Program-made: the position numbers and the translations under genes
Virus record (IMG/VR): IMGVR_UViG_3300032092_000259
Location: 1-23,742 of that record
Source of the DNA: a virus
DNA length: 23,742 bases
Reading direction: 5' to 3' (one strand)
Part shown: in pieces, positions 14,237-21,565 of the stretch
How positions within the stretch are numbered: the stretch's first letter is position 1
How the letters are laid out: every line of letters starts with the position of its first letter
Notes under the pieces: generated by a model
Databases searched by the model: none
What the model saw: only the letters and a program-made list of their open reading frames with translations
Told to the model about the DNA's origin: nothing

Positions 14237-15592
14237 ATGTCCTACCAAAGCCTAATCGATGACGCCATCGCCCGTGCCCGCGTAAAGGTTGCGTCGGGCC
14301 TCCCCCAGCCAACTGACAAGCTTGCCTCCGCCCACGATGGCGGTGCGCTACTTGGCGAAGCGGAGAAGATTGCCAACGCGCTTGAGTACATGGCGATGGC
14401 AACTGCGGATGACGGCTCTGCCGCCGGCGCAGCACGGGCGGAGATGGTGCGCGATTTCTTCAAGACTGCCGCTGAGGCAGACAAGAAGAAGGGAATTGCA
14501 CAGCCCCTGGTCACCGAGACGACGACCTCTGGTACTCAGAAGGTCGCCCCGCAGGCCGGCAAGGCGAAGCTGGCCCCGCAGGGCTTGGTCTCTGGTGACT
14601 CCCCTAAGCAGACGACTGCCCCGGATGGCATGATGTCTCGCAACGCAATGGAGCAGACGCCTTCTGCCTCCCCCACTAAGGCCGCCAGCCTCTACGACAT
14701 GCTTATGGGCGCGCGTATGGCGAAGATTGCAGCCGAGTCCGGTGCGGCAGCTCCGCGTCAGATGGACTCCACGCAGCCTCCGCCTGCTCACCCGAAGGGG
14801 CAGGAGGGCGGCCACGCACAGGGCCCGCTCTCTACCAGCGAGAGCATCGTGGCTGCCAAGCGTCGCGAGCTTCACGCACCGACACGTAATCGTCTGAGCG
14901 AGCTTTTTGCACACAGCGGGGACACTGCGCAGAGCCTAGAGTCCGCCGCAGGTACGTTCCCTCTTGCTGCGGCAAAGGGTGGAATGAAGGTTGCGAGCCT
15001 CGCAGCTGCGATGCAGAAGGAGGCCACTGACGCGGCCCCTGGCGCCTTCAAGACTCCTATTTCAGAGCTTGGCCAGAAGAACATGGACTCTGCTACTGGC
15101 TACGTCCAGCGCGGTGCGGGACACGTTGGTGACTTTTTTAAGACGAAAGGCGGCCGTAACGTAGCCCTCGGCGCGCTTGGTGTTGGTGGTGTGGCCGCCG
15201 GCACGCTGTACGCACGCAAGAAGCTCGAGGATATGGGCCAGGGTGGCCGCGAGCGTCGTATGATGGAGATCCAAAAGGAAAGCTCCGTCTCTATCGTTGA
15301 GCTTGCAGCCTTGATGCAGAAGGAGGCCACTGACTCGCCTCCAGGCGCGTTCAAGACCCCAATTGAGTCAGAGCTAGCAAGGGCGAATATTGACTCTGCG
15401 ACGGGGTATGCTCAGCGTGGTGCCGGACATATGGGTGACTTCCTGAAGACCAAGGGTGGCCGTAACGTAGCACTTGGGGCCCTTGGTGTCGGTGGTGTGG
15501 CCGCAGGCACTCTGTACGCCCGTAAGAAGCTTAAGGACATGCAGCAGGGCGGGCGTGAGCGCCGCATGCGCGAGCTTTCACAGGGCTACTAA
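14237..15592 (+). CDS. Multi-motif protein with tandem glycine-zipper repeats, 451 aa
   Basis: ATG at 14237 after GAGG. The N-terminal half (1-250) is a string of short Ala-rich helices joined by Pro/Thr/Gln linkers, with K-x-A-[S/A] at K17, K28, K76, K148, K163 and K251 and a related EKIAN at K44. The C-terminal part is two tandem ~101-residue units (M259 and M360 begin the matching MQKEATD blocks). Each unit has GAFKTPI, DSATGY-QRGAGH, a hydrophobic ALGALGVGGVAAGTLYARKK segment and GGRERRM. The hydrophobic segments are long enough to cross a membrane and are followed by positive charge. It could be a processed precursor that yields membrane-active peptides for DNA entry. Function unproven. 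Confidence 0.7.
   Translation: MSYQSLIDDAIARARVKVASGLPQPTDKLASAHDGGALLGEAEKIANALEYMAMATADDGSAAGAARAEMVRDFFKTAAEADKKKGIAQPLVTETTTSGTQKVAPQAGKAKLAPQGLVSGDSPKQTTAPDGMMSRNAMEQTPSASPTKAASLYDMLMGARMAKIAAESGAAAPRQMDSTQPPPAHPKGQEGGHAQGPLSTSESIVAAKRRELHAPTRNRLSELFAHSGDTAQSLESAAGTFPLAAAKGGMKVASLAAAMQKEATDAAPGAFKTPISELGQKNMDSATGYVQRGAGHVGDFFKTKGGRNVALGALGVGGVAAGTLYARKKLEDMGQGGRERRMMEIQKESSVSIVELAALMQKEATDSPPGAFKTPIESELARANIDSATGYAQRGAGHMGDFLKTKGGRNVALGALGVGGVAAGTLYARKKLKDMQQGGRERRMRELSQGY
14999..15568 (+). repeat. Tandem intragenic duplication with a period of about 303 bp
   Basis: Two consecutive units start with the same ATGCAGAAGGAGGCCACTGA at 15011 and 15314. The proteins they encode agree at most positions, and unit 2 has one extra residue (PIESEL against PISEL). 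Third-codon positions differ at many sites, so the duplication is not brand new and protein-level selection seems to keep it. Confidence 0.9.
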
Positions 15593-15593
15593 G

Positions 15594-16016
15594 ATGCGTA
15601 ATCTCCGCGACTACCTAAATCTCTCAATCGCCGCCTCACGCGGCGATTTGGGAGAGCACGTTAAGGCTGCATCAGCTGGAGTGTATGAGGGTATGCGTGG
15701 AGAGTACGCGCCCCTTCATCTGCCAAAGGAAGACAAGCCGGGGCTGCTTAGTCGACGTTCTGCCCAGATTGCGCTGCTCGGCGGTGCGGGTTCTGCGCTA
15801 CACGGGGGCTACGGCCTTGTAGGTCCCGCTGCTGCGGGCCTAAGTGCAGAGCACGGGCTTGGTATGGGGACTGCCATAGGCGGTTTAATGGGTGCCTTAG
15901 CGGGAAGTCCGCACGGTGTCCTTGGTCGCGCGGCAGGCGGCGCAATCGGCTCCGCACTTGGTCACGAGTTTTTCCGCCGCAAGGCTGAAAAGCGGAGGCT
16001 CCATGGCTCTTCGTGA
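15594..16016 (+). CDS. Glycine-zipper hydrophobic protein with K24 AAS motif, 140 aa
   Basis: The start is the ATG one base after the previous gene's TAA; the frame is open further upstream, but that part overlaps the repeat gene and has unlikely composition. Residues 1-30 are a helix ending EHVKAASAG. Residues ~56-125 are an almost continuous Gly/Ala-rich hydrophobic region (GGYGLVGPAAAGLSAEHGLG, GTAIGGLMGALAGSPHG, GRAAGGAIGSALGH), with a basic end, FFRRKAEKRR. This looks like several short membrane-inserting hairpins with glycine zippers. If cleaved at K24, the hydrophobic part would be released. Role probably virion-internal or membrane-related; inferred. Confidence 0.65.
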   Translation: MRNLRDYLNLSIAASRGDLGEHVKAASAGVYEGMRGEYAPLHLPKEDKPGLLSRRSAQIALLGGAGSALHGGYGLVGPAAAGLSAEHGLGMGTAIGGLMGALAGSPHGVLGRAAGGAIGSALGHEFFRRKAEKRRLHGSS

Positions 16017-16275
16017 CTCGCTTGCGCTGTTTAGCAAAGCTGCTTCCGGGCAGCTCGGCGAAAATGCATATTACGCATTAGTTGGAATTGCCCAGGCTAA
16101 GGTTGCGGCGGTAAAACAGCCAATGACAACCGAACAACTAAACGCGAATAGTGCACCGCAGCATCAAAGTGATAGTTCTCGTAGACAGCGTCTTGCAGAA
16201 CTACTGCGTCGGCGCGAAACTACTGAAACGGCAACCGGCTCTCTTTCACCGAATCCGCCTCACGGAGATTCCTAA
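16003..16275 (+). CDS. Small protein with two K-x-A-[S/A] motifs, 90 aa
   Basis: The ATG at 16003 follows GGAGG by four bases and overlaps the previous gene by 14 bp; the longer frame from 15916 would lie in the previous gene and is rejected. Residues 1-40 are two short helices with LALFSKAASGQ (K12) and GIAQAKVAAVKQP (K33). The rest is polar and probably disordered, with an Arg-rich helix (RRQRLAELLRRRETTE). No membrane segment. It resembles a minimal carrier of the shared motif, like the 55-aa gene at 3858. Function unknown. Confidence 0.6.
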   Translation: MALRDSLALFSKAASGQLGENAYYALVGIAQAKVAAVKQPMTTEQLNANSAPQHQSDSSRRQRLAELLRRRETTETATGSLSPNPPHGDS

Positions 16276-16649
16276 TGTCCACTACCGTTAAGATTGGGTC
16301 TGCTCAGGCCGCAATCGTCTCTGCCCGGGGCGCGCAGATGCTGCGCTCTCTGTCAGAGAAGGTTGCATCACTGTCAGACGAAAACGCTCAGCTTCGCTCC
16401 CTTCTTACCCAGCGTCAGCACGAGGATTCCGTCCGTGAGATCGCTCACGAGATGGAGGCCAAGGGCCTAAACGCTGAGATGTCCTTCGAGGAGAAGGTTG
16501 CGCACGTTTCGCAGTATGATGATCTGTCACTCATCCGTCAGGCCGTTGGCATGGCTGCTGGGACAGGCATTCGTTTTGCGAAGGTAGCCGATGCCCCTGG
16601 CCGCGGCACAGCTGACGCTCTCACCGAACTCTGCCTCGGCGCAGATTAA
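16275..16649 (+). CDS. Coiled-coil protein, 124 aa
   Basis: ATG in a TAATG overlap with the previous stop. Residues ~10-70 form a likely coiled coil (QMLRSLSEKVASLSDENAQL with LRSLLTQRQ following), with K29 VAS inside it. A second helix holds SFEEKVAHVSQY and the end has IRFAKVADAPG, both related to the shared motif. It is acidic and soluble. It is the last gene before the decoration and capsid genes. A scaffold accessory or internal protein would fit, but no family can be named. Confidence 0.65.
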   Translation: MSTTVKIGSAQAAIVSARGAQMLRSLSEKVASLSDENAQLRSLLTQRQHEDSVREIAHEMEAKGLNAEMSFEEKVAHVSQYDDLSLIRQAVGMAAGTGIRFAKVADAPGRGTADALTELCLGAD

Positions 16650-16683
16650 TTCTCCACCCCTGTAATCACCTAAGGAGCCTACC

Positions 16684-17217
16684 ATGGCTGGTCAGTATGT
16701 GAGCATTGTCGTCCCGGGCTACAACAGCCTGTTCGTCCGGGATCTCTCCTACGTCGCGGGCACCGGCGACGCCTCGGATGTAAATCCGTTCAGCCCCACC
16801 GACTCCCGTCCCCTCATCGAGGGCGAGTGGCTGGAGCGTACGGGCGCGGACAAGGTCACGCGCGGCGGCAACAACGCCGTGGCGTCGTCGGGCACGAAGG
16901 ACGGCGCCGGCACTAAGCCCGCGTTCCTATACTTCAATGAGCGGGGCCGCTACGACGTCCAGATGACGCGCCGCGCGCACCTCATCACGGGGCCGTCAGG
17001 CTTCGAGTTCCGCACCAAGCTCTGCACAGACGAGGGCTTTCAGGTTGGCGACCCGGTTGCGGTCTTTGACTGGGACGGTATTGCAGGCGCGTACGGCTGT
17101 GTTCGCCGCGTTCTCGGTGTTGCGACATCAGGTAGCTACGTTGTCGGGCGCGTGACTCGCGTGTACGGCACGTCAGACATCGCCGTCGTGTACAGCCCCG
17201 AAGGCATCAAGGCCTGA
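16684..17217 (+). CDS. Probable capsid decoration/stabilising protein, 177 aa
   Basis: ATG with TAAGGAG upstream, and strongly biased GC-ending codons like the next gene, so probably made in large amounts. The protein is beta-rich with Gly turns and no coiled coil, starting AGQYVSIVVPGYNSLFVRDL and ending in strands such as YVVGRVTRVYGTSDIAVVYS. A small, abundant, beta-rich protein directly before the major capsid gene is the usual place for a head decoration protein, as with lambda gpD. It lacks the K-x-A-[S/A] motif. The assignment rests on position, size and codon use, not on a recognised family. Confidence 0.6.
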   Translation: MAGQYVSIVVPGYNSLFVRDLSYVAGTGDASDVNPFSPTDSRPLIEGEWLERTGADKVTRGGNNAVASSGTKDGAGTKPAFLYFNERGRYDVQMTRRAHLITGPSGFEFRTKLCTDEGFQVGDPVAVFDWDGIAGAYGCVRRVLGVATSGSYVVGRVTRVYGTSDIAVVYSPEGIKA

Positions 17218-17253
17218 TCCTTTTCCAACCCTTTTACGAATTGAGGTTCTACC

Positions 17254-18411
17254 ATGGAAACCTATTCTGCTGAGCTGATCAACGCCGGCTTCATCGAGCG
17301 GCTTGACACACGCGAGGGCCAGTCCAAGACGGCCGCCGCCAGCCTGACCTACATCAAGGACCGTCTCCGTGAGGCTTCCTTCACGGACATGATCATCCCG
17401 AACGAGCGCGTTGTTCGTGGCGATCTCCAGCGCTCCACCGAGCACGACACGCTCGTGAAGATCGTGGACATTGAGCCGGGCTCCAAGGCCATGCCGCTCA
17501 ACTTCCGCGGTCTCCCCACGGCGACCTACGTGAACGGCAAGCGTTACGCGATCGGCTTCTTCACCATCTCGTCTGAGAAGTTCGAGATCGTTGAGCAGGA
17601 GCTGATGGCGTACGAGATGCCCATCACCCGCATCATTGAGGAGAACTCCCTCAAGGATATGGTTGAGGTCAAGGATCGTGAGTTCCTCATCCACGTTGAG
17701 GCGTGCATTGAGGGTATGCAGTCCGAGGGCAACAGCGGCGCCGTTGCGTTCAACACCTCTGGTGTCAACGCGGGCTCGGTGTACGGCGTCTCGAAGGTCA
17801 AGGGCAGCCTCGCGCTCGCCGCGACGACCGACGACTTCGTTGTTCGTCCGATCCAGCGCCCGGACATCGTCAACATCAAGAAGCTCCTCAAGCGTCAGGT
17901 TGTTGACACCTCCGGGAACATCCTCCGCGCCGGCCGTCTGCGCCCCGCTGTCATGCTCATCACCGAGTCTGACGCGGACGACTTCGACCAGTGGACGCTT
18001 GAGGACCTCGGTTCTCAGCTCACCGGCGAGACTGCGGTTGAGGGCTGGAGCTACAACAAGGCTGTCGGCCTCCGCATCATCAAGACGATCAAGAACGACA
18101 TCCTCCGCGAGGGGAACGTTTACGTGTTCACGGCGCCCGAGTTCTTCGGCCGCAACTACACGCTGAACGATGTGAAGTTCTACATCGACAAGATCGTGAA
18201 CCGCATCCAGTGGCAGGCGTGGATGGACGTCGGCATGGGCATCGGGAACATCGCCGCTGTCGTGAAGCTTGAGCTGTACTCCGGCTCGGTCATCACGGGT
18301 GCGACGGACTCCGGCTTTGAGGCTGCCCAGCCCGTCGCGGTTGAGAACCTCGGCCAGAAGAACAACAAGGTCGCGGAGGGTCTCACCTTCCCGCAGATCT
18401 CCGTGTTCTAA
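17254..18411 (+). CDS. Major capsid protein (probable)
   Basis: 385 aa, ATG with GAGG upstream, and the most strongly biased codon use in the window, nearly all GAC/AAC/AAG/ATC-type codons. It is followed by a strong terminator. The N-terminal ~28 residues end at QSKTAAAS (K25), which could be a propeptide with a processing site. After it come a helix (YIKDRLREASFTDMIIP), mixed beta/alpha sequence with a long central helix region and beta-rich ends, compatible with the HK97 fold. Sequence such as QWQAWMDVGMGIGNIAAVV near the C-terminus is typical of phage capsid proteins. Position after protease, scaffold and decoration genes supports the call. A major tail protein would be the alternative, but that should lie after the sheath. 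Confidence 0.8.
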   Translation: METYSAELINAGFIERLDTREGQSKTAAASLTYIKDRLREASFTDMIIPNERVVRGDLQRSTEHDTLVKIVDIEPGSKAMPLNFRGLPTATYVNGKRYAIGFFTISSEKFEIVEQELMAYEMPITRIIEENSLKDMVEVKDREFLIHVEACIEGMQSEGNSGAVAFNTSGVNAGSVYGVSKVKGSLALAATTDDFVVRPIQRPDIVNIKKLLKRQVVDTSGNILRAGRLRPAVMLITESDADDFDQWTLEDLGSQLTGETAVEGWSYNKAVGLRIIKTIKNDILREGNVYVFTAPEFFGRNYTLNDVKFYIDKIVNRIQWQAWMDVGMGIGNIAAVVKLELYSGSVITGATDSGFEAAQPVAVENLGQKNNKVAEGLTFPQISVF

Positions 18412-18432
18412 TCACCCACTGCGGGATACAGG

Positions 18433-18470
18433 ATGCCCCGGTTCCCGGTCTTCGGGGCCGGGGCATTTCT
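18433..18470 (+). terminator. Strong intrinsic terminator after the capsid gene
   Basis: Perfect 9-bp arms ATGCCCCGG (18433-18441) and CCGGGGCAT (18458-18466) enclose an inner CCCG/CGGG stem, followed by TTTCT. It lies 21 bases after the capsid stop and just before the ribosome-binding site of the next gene, so it should trim most capsid transcripts while allowing some read-through to the neck genes. Confidence 0.85.
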
Positions 18471-18485
18471 GTAACAGGAGGAACT

Positions 18486-19094
18486 ATGTCACGTTTTCTG
18501 CTTCGCAATACCGTAAGAGATCCAAAGTTTGCCGCTCTTCGCAAGAAGAACGACTCTTTGGTTGTCCTACGCCCATTCATCGGGGGAAAGCCGCTACCTC
18601 CTGCCGCAACGCGTATTTTGGTGCTCAGCGATTTAAGCGCGAATGTGCTGGCCGAGATCGAGGCCCTCGTAGCAATTGGCAACGTTGAGTTCCTTGCAGT
18701 TGGGCGGCAGGGTCCTGCGGTGGACTTCCAGGCTCTTCGCAAGGAGCTAGGCCACGTCGCACCGGTATCTGCCAGCGTCACAGCTCCAGTTGCGGCTGAA
18801 GTTGTAGCAGAGGTCGTCGCGGTTGCCGAAGTTACTTCCCCAGCTGAGCCGGAGCCTGTACCTGTGGCACCCGAGGCTTCAGAGCCGGTAGAGGAGGAAG
18901 TGAGCGCGGAGCTGGATGCCCCTGAAGCCCCGGCATCCGAGCCCGCAGCCGAGAAGGTGTGGACGCGCGAAGAGCTAGAGGCCGCCAAGCTCGTTGACCT
19001 TCGTGATGTCCTTACTGCGCTTGGTGGCAAGCCCGCAGGCAAGAACAAGGCAGCGGTTGTTGATGAGATCCTTGCCGCGCAGGATGGTGTCTGA
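18486..19094 (+). CDS. Protein with C-terminal SAP/HeH-like domain, 202 aa
   Basis: ATG with AGGAGG upstream. The N-terminal 90 residues are a compact alpha/beta domain (SRFLLRNTVRDPKFAALRKK, then ILVLSDL and VEFLAVG). Residues ~92-157 are a Pro/Ala/Glu/Val linker with almost no other residues. Residues 159-197 (WTREELEAAKLVDLRDVLTA, then a GKNKAAVVDEIL helix) match the helix-extended-loop-helix of SAP or HeH domains, which bind DNA or RNA. In phages such proteins often follow the capsid gene and may touch packaged DNA or the neck. It is coupled to the next gene by TGATG. Confidence 0.7.
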   Translation: MSRFLLRNTVRDPKFAALRKKNDSLVVLRPFIGGKPLPPAATRILVLSDLSANVLAEIEALVAIGNVEFLAVGRQGPAVDFQALRKELGHVAPVSASVTAPVAAEVVAEVVAVAEVTSPAEPEPVPVAPEASEPVEEEVSAELDAPEAPASEPAAEKVWTREELEAAKLVDLRDVLTALGGKPAGKNKAAVVDEILAAQDGV

Positions 19095-19546
19095 TGGCAC
19101 TGACCCGTGTGTTCAACATCACGAACCGCGAGGAGGTTGCTAATCCTCCCCGTGCGTACCTGATTGCGCGCCAGCTAATTCGTCCGGGTAAGTTCATTGA
19201 GGTAGATACCTCTCTGCTCTCAGCCAAGGACTTTGCGCTGCACGGGTCTGCGCTTTGGTTCGGCCTAGCCCTGCCGAAAGAGCTTAGTGTGCAGGTGCAG
19301 AAGGTAGTCGCGCCGATGACGAAGGAAGAGGCAGAGAAGAAACTCTCTACGCTCTCCACAGATGAGCTTTCATCTCTCGCGTCGTCGGTGGTACCTCCTG
19401 TAGTATTCCCTGTAAAGGCGAGTCCCGCGTTCCAAGCCAAGATCCTCCTCACCGCCATGTTTTCGGGTAGCCGTCAACTTGACCCTGAGAAGTTCTTCTG
19501 GCTTCGCCGCTGGAAGATAGTAGACGGAAATTTTGTAGAGGTGTAA
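19094..19546 (+). CDS. Conserved-looking neck-region protein, 150 aa
   Basis: ATG in a TGATG overlap. The first 65 residues (ITNREEVANPPRAYLIARQL then IRPGKFIEVDTSLL and LHGSALWFGLALP) look like a small beta-barrel domain with a conserved Pro/Arg-rich start. A helical part follows (TKEEAEKKLSTLSTDELSSL), and the end is a Trp/Phe-rich strand region (FFWLRRWKIVDG). No membrane segment or catalytic motif. It lies between the SAP-domain protein and the adaptor candidate, so a head-vertex or neck role is likely, but the family is not identified. Confidence 0.65.
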   Translation: MALTRVFNITNREEVANPPRAYLIARQLIRPGKFIEVDTSLLSAKDFALHGSALWFGLALPKELSVQVQKVVAPMTKEEAEKKLSTLSTDELSSLASSVVPPVVFPVKASPAFQAKILLTAMFSGSRQLDPEKFFWLRRWKIVDGNFVEV

Positions 19547-19547
19547 T

Positions 19548-20054
19548 TTGGCCCTATTTCTCTACGCCAGTGAGACAAACATCCCGTCTGCGTCCAAACG
19601 TCTCAATGAGATGGTTGCCGTTGTTCGGATGTTCCTCCGAGACTTTCCGGAGTTAAACCGTCTCATCTCCGGCGAAGAGACTAGCGACCGAATGATCGCC
19701 TGGGCGATCATTGACGCAATTGACGACTGGAACTCAACTCCACCGTTTATTGGCAAAGTAGGGCTCACAAACTTCCCGTCAATGTCTTGGTTGCGCGAAG
19801 CGGCAGTCATGCGCACGCTAGAGAGTGTGGGTCTACTGCAAACGCGCAACCAGCTTAATTTCTCGGACGGCGGTATTTCTCAGTCGGTCTCCGACAAGGC
19901 ACCGCTATTGCTGAACTGGGTACAGCTCTACTCAAACCGAGTAGAGCAACGGAAGGCCCAGATCAAGTCGTCCATGAATATCGAACTCGCCATGGATGGT
20001 GGAGGCGCACTCAGCGAATACTTCCTCGTCAACGGCACCTATCTTTCCTGGTGA
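19548..20054 (+). CDS. Putative head-tail adaptor (connector) protein, 168 aa
   Basis: TTG start at 19548, directly after the previous stop, with GAGGTG upstream. The protein is mostly helical with a Trp-rich core: MVAVVRMFLRDFPELNRLIS, AWAIIDAIDDWNSTPPFIG and LLNWVQLYSNRVEQRKAQ. The pattern of a short helical bundle, a STPP loop, a Leu-rich helix (AAVMRTLESVGLLQTRN) and a C-terminal SEYF strand resembles phage adaptor or head-completion proteins that bind under the portal. Position in the neck gene block agrees. Family membership needs a profile search; no motif here is enzymatic. Confidence 0.55.
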   Translation: MALFLYASETNIPSASKRLNEMVAVVRMFLRDFPELNRLISGEETSDRMIAWAIIDAIDDWNSTPPFIGKVGLTNFPSMSWLREAAVMRTLESVGLLQTRNQLNFSDGGISQSVSDKAPLLLNWVQLYSNRVEQRKAQIKSSMNIELAMDGGGALSEYFLVNGTYLSW

Positions 20055-20057
20055 TCC

Positions 20058-20690
20058 ATGTACGACCAGCGCGCGGCACTTCGTGCCCATCTCGTGAAAT
20101 CCGCAGCCCAAAACGAACAAATGGAGATGGTGAAAACTCACCTCTTCAATATGGCAAAGCAGTCTAAAGAACTGCATGCGATGCTTGGGGATCGGGATCA
20201 GGTGCCCGAATGGGTTCAAGAAAAACTGGCTGTGTCTAGCAATATGTTGGACACCATTTACGACTACCTAAGTCCCAAAATGGCAAAAAGCGCAGGGTAC
20301 ACCACGCATCTACCGCTCGCCGCAGGTGCACTCGCAGGTACAGCCGCTGCCGCACACCGGTACGCCCAGGCTAAGCCTCGCGACGGCGGTCTTAGCCGTC
20401 TACAGGTAGAGGCCCGTTCCGACCTTGCTCGCCACCGTGAGCACGCGCGTAACGAGGGAGAAGACCCCGAGTCAGGACTAAAGGCAAAGTACCTTAAGTT
20501 CAAGGGCCGCGTTGCTGACGCTTCGGCTAAGGAAACTCTGCTGTCCGCCGCAGCCTTTGGTGTGCCTGTCGGTATCGCCGCAGGACTAGGCACTCGTGCG
20601 GCCCTGAAGACGCTAGATCCGTACGTCCAAGAGGGACCTAAGCTTGTTGCAGGAACTCCAATAGGCAACATGCTCGGGATTAAGAAGTGA
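20058..20690 (+). CDS. Helical protein with two hydrophobic segments, probable virion protein, 210 aa
   Basis: ATG three bases after the previous stop. Residues 1-75 are a helical domain (MVKTHLFNMAKQSKELHAML then DQVPEWVQEKLAVSSNMLD), a type found in several phage virion proteins where paired helices surround a PEWV loop. K14 SAA lies in the first helix, and K77 SAG follows the domain. Residues ~84-100 and ~160-185 are Ala/Gly-rich hydrophobic (LPLAAGALAGTAAAAHRYA and AAAFGVPVGIAAGLGTRAA), separated by a charged linker. It ends in a GTGA overlap with the next gene. Placed between adaptor and neck genes; role not known. Confidence 0.65.
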   Translation: MYDQRAALRAHLVKSAAQNEQMEMVKTHLFNMAKQSKELHAMLGDRDQVPEWVQEKLAVSSNMLDTIYDYLSPKMAKSAGYTTHLPLAAGALAGTAAAAHRYAQAKPRDGGLSRLQVEARSDLARHREHARNEGEDPESGLKAKYLKFKGRVADASAKETLLSAAAFGVPVGIAAGLGTRAALKTLDPYVQEGPKLVAGTPIGNMLGIKK

Positions 20691-21565
20691 TTTCTTTTCG
20701 CCAAGTCAAGGTCGTATCTTTCTCTCTTCAGTACCTAGACGTGTACTGGGAGATTGAGAATACGAACGAAGACCTCCAAGAGTACGACTTCTACGTTGAA
20801 CGCTCAGAGTCGGAGCTTGGGGCGTGGACGCTTGTTGCGGGTCCGCTCGTAGACCGATTCTACGTTCGGGATAACGACGTTCCCTTGATGAACGCGAACC
20901 GAGAACTCTTCTATCGAGTTCGCGCGATAAATCGTATCAGCGGCGATGAGCTACCTTCCAAGGTATTTTCTCGTAACGGGCCGCTGCCCTTAGATGCCCT
21001 CGAAATTGTACGTAATGAGGAGATCGTGCTCCGCGAGCACGCAGGCACAAAGGCCTGGCTCTTCCCCATTCGCACCTTCGGACAGAGATGCCCGCAGTGC
21101 TGGGATCGTGCTTTGATGAAGTGCACAGATGACGCGTGTCCCACATGCTGGGGAACTGGCTTCTCGAACGGTTACCACTACCCTATCGAGTGCTGGGTAC
21201 AGCTAGACTCGGCAACAAAGGTCGAGCAGGTCACTCAGAATGTTCAGCTGCAAAGTAACTACGTAACTATGCGGCTTGGCCCAGTACCCAACGTCGCCCC
21301 GATGGACCTGGTAATTGACCATCTGAACCGTCGCTGGCGCGTAGTATCCGTTGCGAATACCACGCGGTTTGGTATTTCTGTGCGTCAGCAGCCAAGCTTA
21401 GTGCGCGTGACAAAGGGCAGCGTCGAGGACGCAATTCCGCTAAAGGTGGATACGGCTAACGTGCAGCTGCGGCCTTCTCGCGAGTACATCAACCCGCAAG
21501 TTCCGGGTGCCGCCTCAAGTATCCCCGACATTTCTACGCTACTCGGCGCATATGGAGTGCGGTAA
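20687..21565 (+). CDS. Putative neck protein with Fn3-like start and cysteine zinc site, 292 aa
   Basis: GTG start in a GTGA overlap. Residues 1-85 are beta-rich with the strand order and Tyr/Trp pattern of a fibronectin-III or Ig-like domain (LDVYWEIENTNEDLQEYDFY, FYRVRAINR). Residues 135-154 hold C135-x2-C138, C146 and C151-x2-C154 followed by WGTGFSNGYHYPI, a likely zinc-binding loop. The rest is beta-rich (VTMRLGPVPNVAPMDLVIDH then RRWRVVSVANTT). This combination and the place between adaptor and tail-completion genes suggest a head-closure or neck protein. It has no K-x-A-[S/A] motif. Fold calls are by eye. Confidence 0.6.
   Translation: MISFRQVKVVSFSLQYLDVYWEIENTNEDLQEYDFYVERSESELGAWTLVAGPLVDRFYVRDNDVPLMNANRELFYRVRAINRISGDELPSKVFSRNGPLPLDALEIVRNEEIVLREHAGTKAWLFPIRTFGQRCPQCWDRALMKCTDDACPTCWGTGFSNGYHYPIECWVQLDSATKVEQVTQNVQLQSNYVTMRLGPVPNVAPMDLVIDHLNRRWRVVSVANTTRFGISVRQQPSLVRVTKGSVEDAIPLKVDTANVQLRPSREYINPQVPGAASSIPDISTLLGAYGVR

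Noticed and set aside
15474-15593. Longer start for the 140-aa glycine-zipper protein
   Set aside because: The 40 extra residues overlap the preceding repeat gene and are unlike the rest; the ATG one base after the TAA at 15590-15592 fits the coupling used throughout.
17636-18166. 176-aa Arg/Ser-rich open frame on the plus strand
   Set aside because: Shifted frame of the capsid gene; composition (runs of R, S and T) is that of an out-of-frame reading.
18383-19048. 221-aa Ser/Ala/Thr-rich open frame on the minus strand
   Set aside because: Antisense to the SAP-domain gene and crosses the capsid terminator; its low complexity mirrors the Pro/Ala/Glu linker on the other strand.
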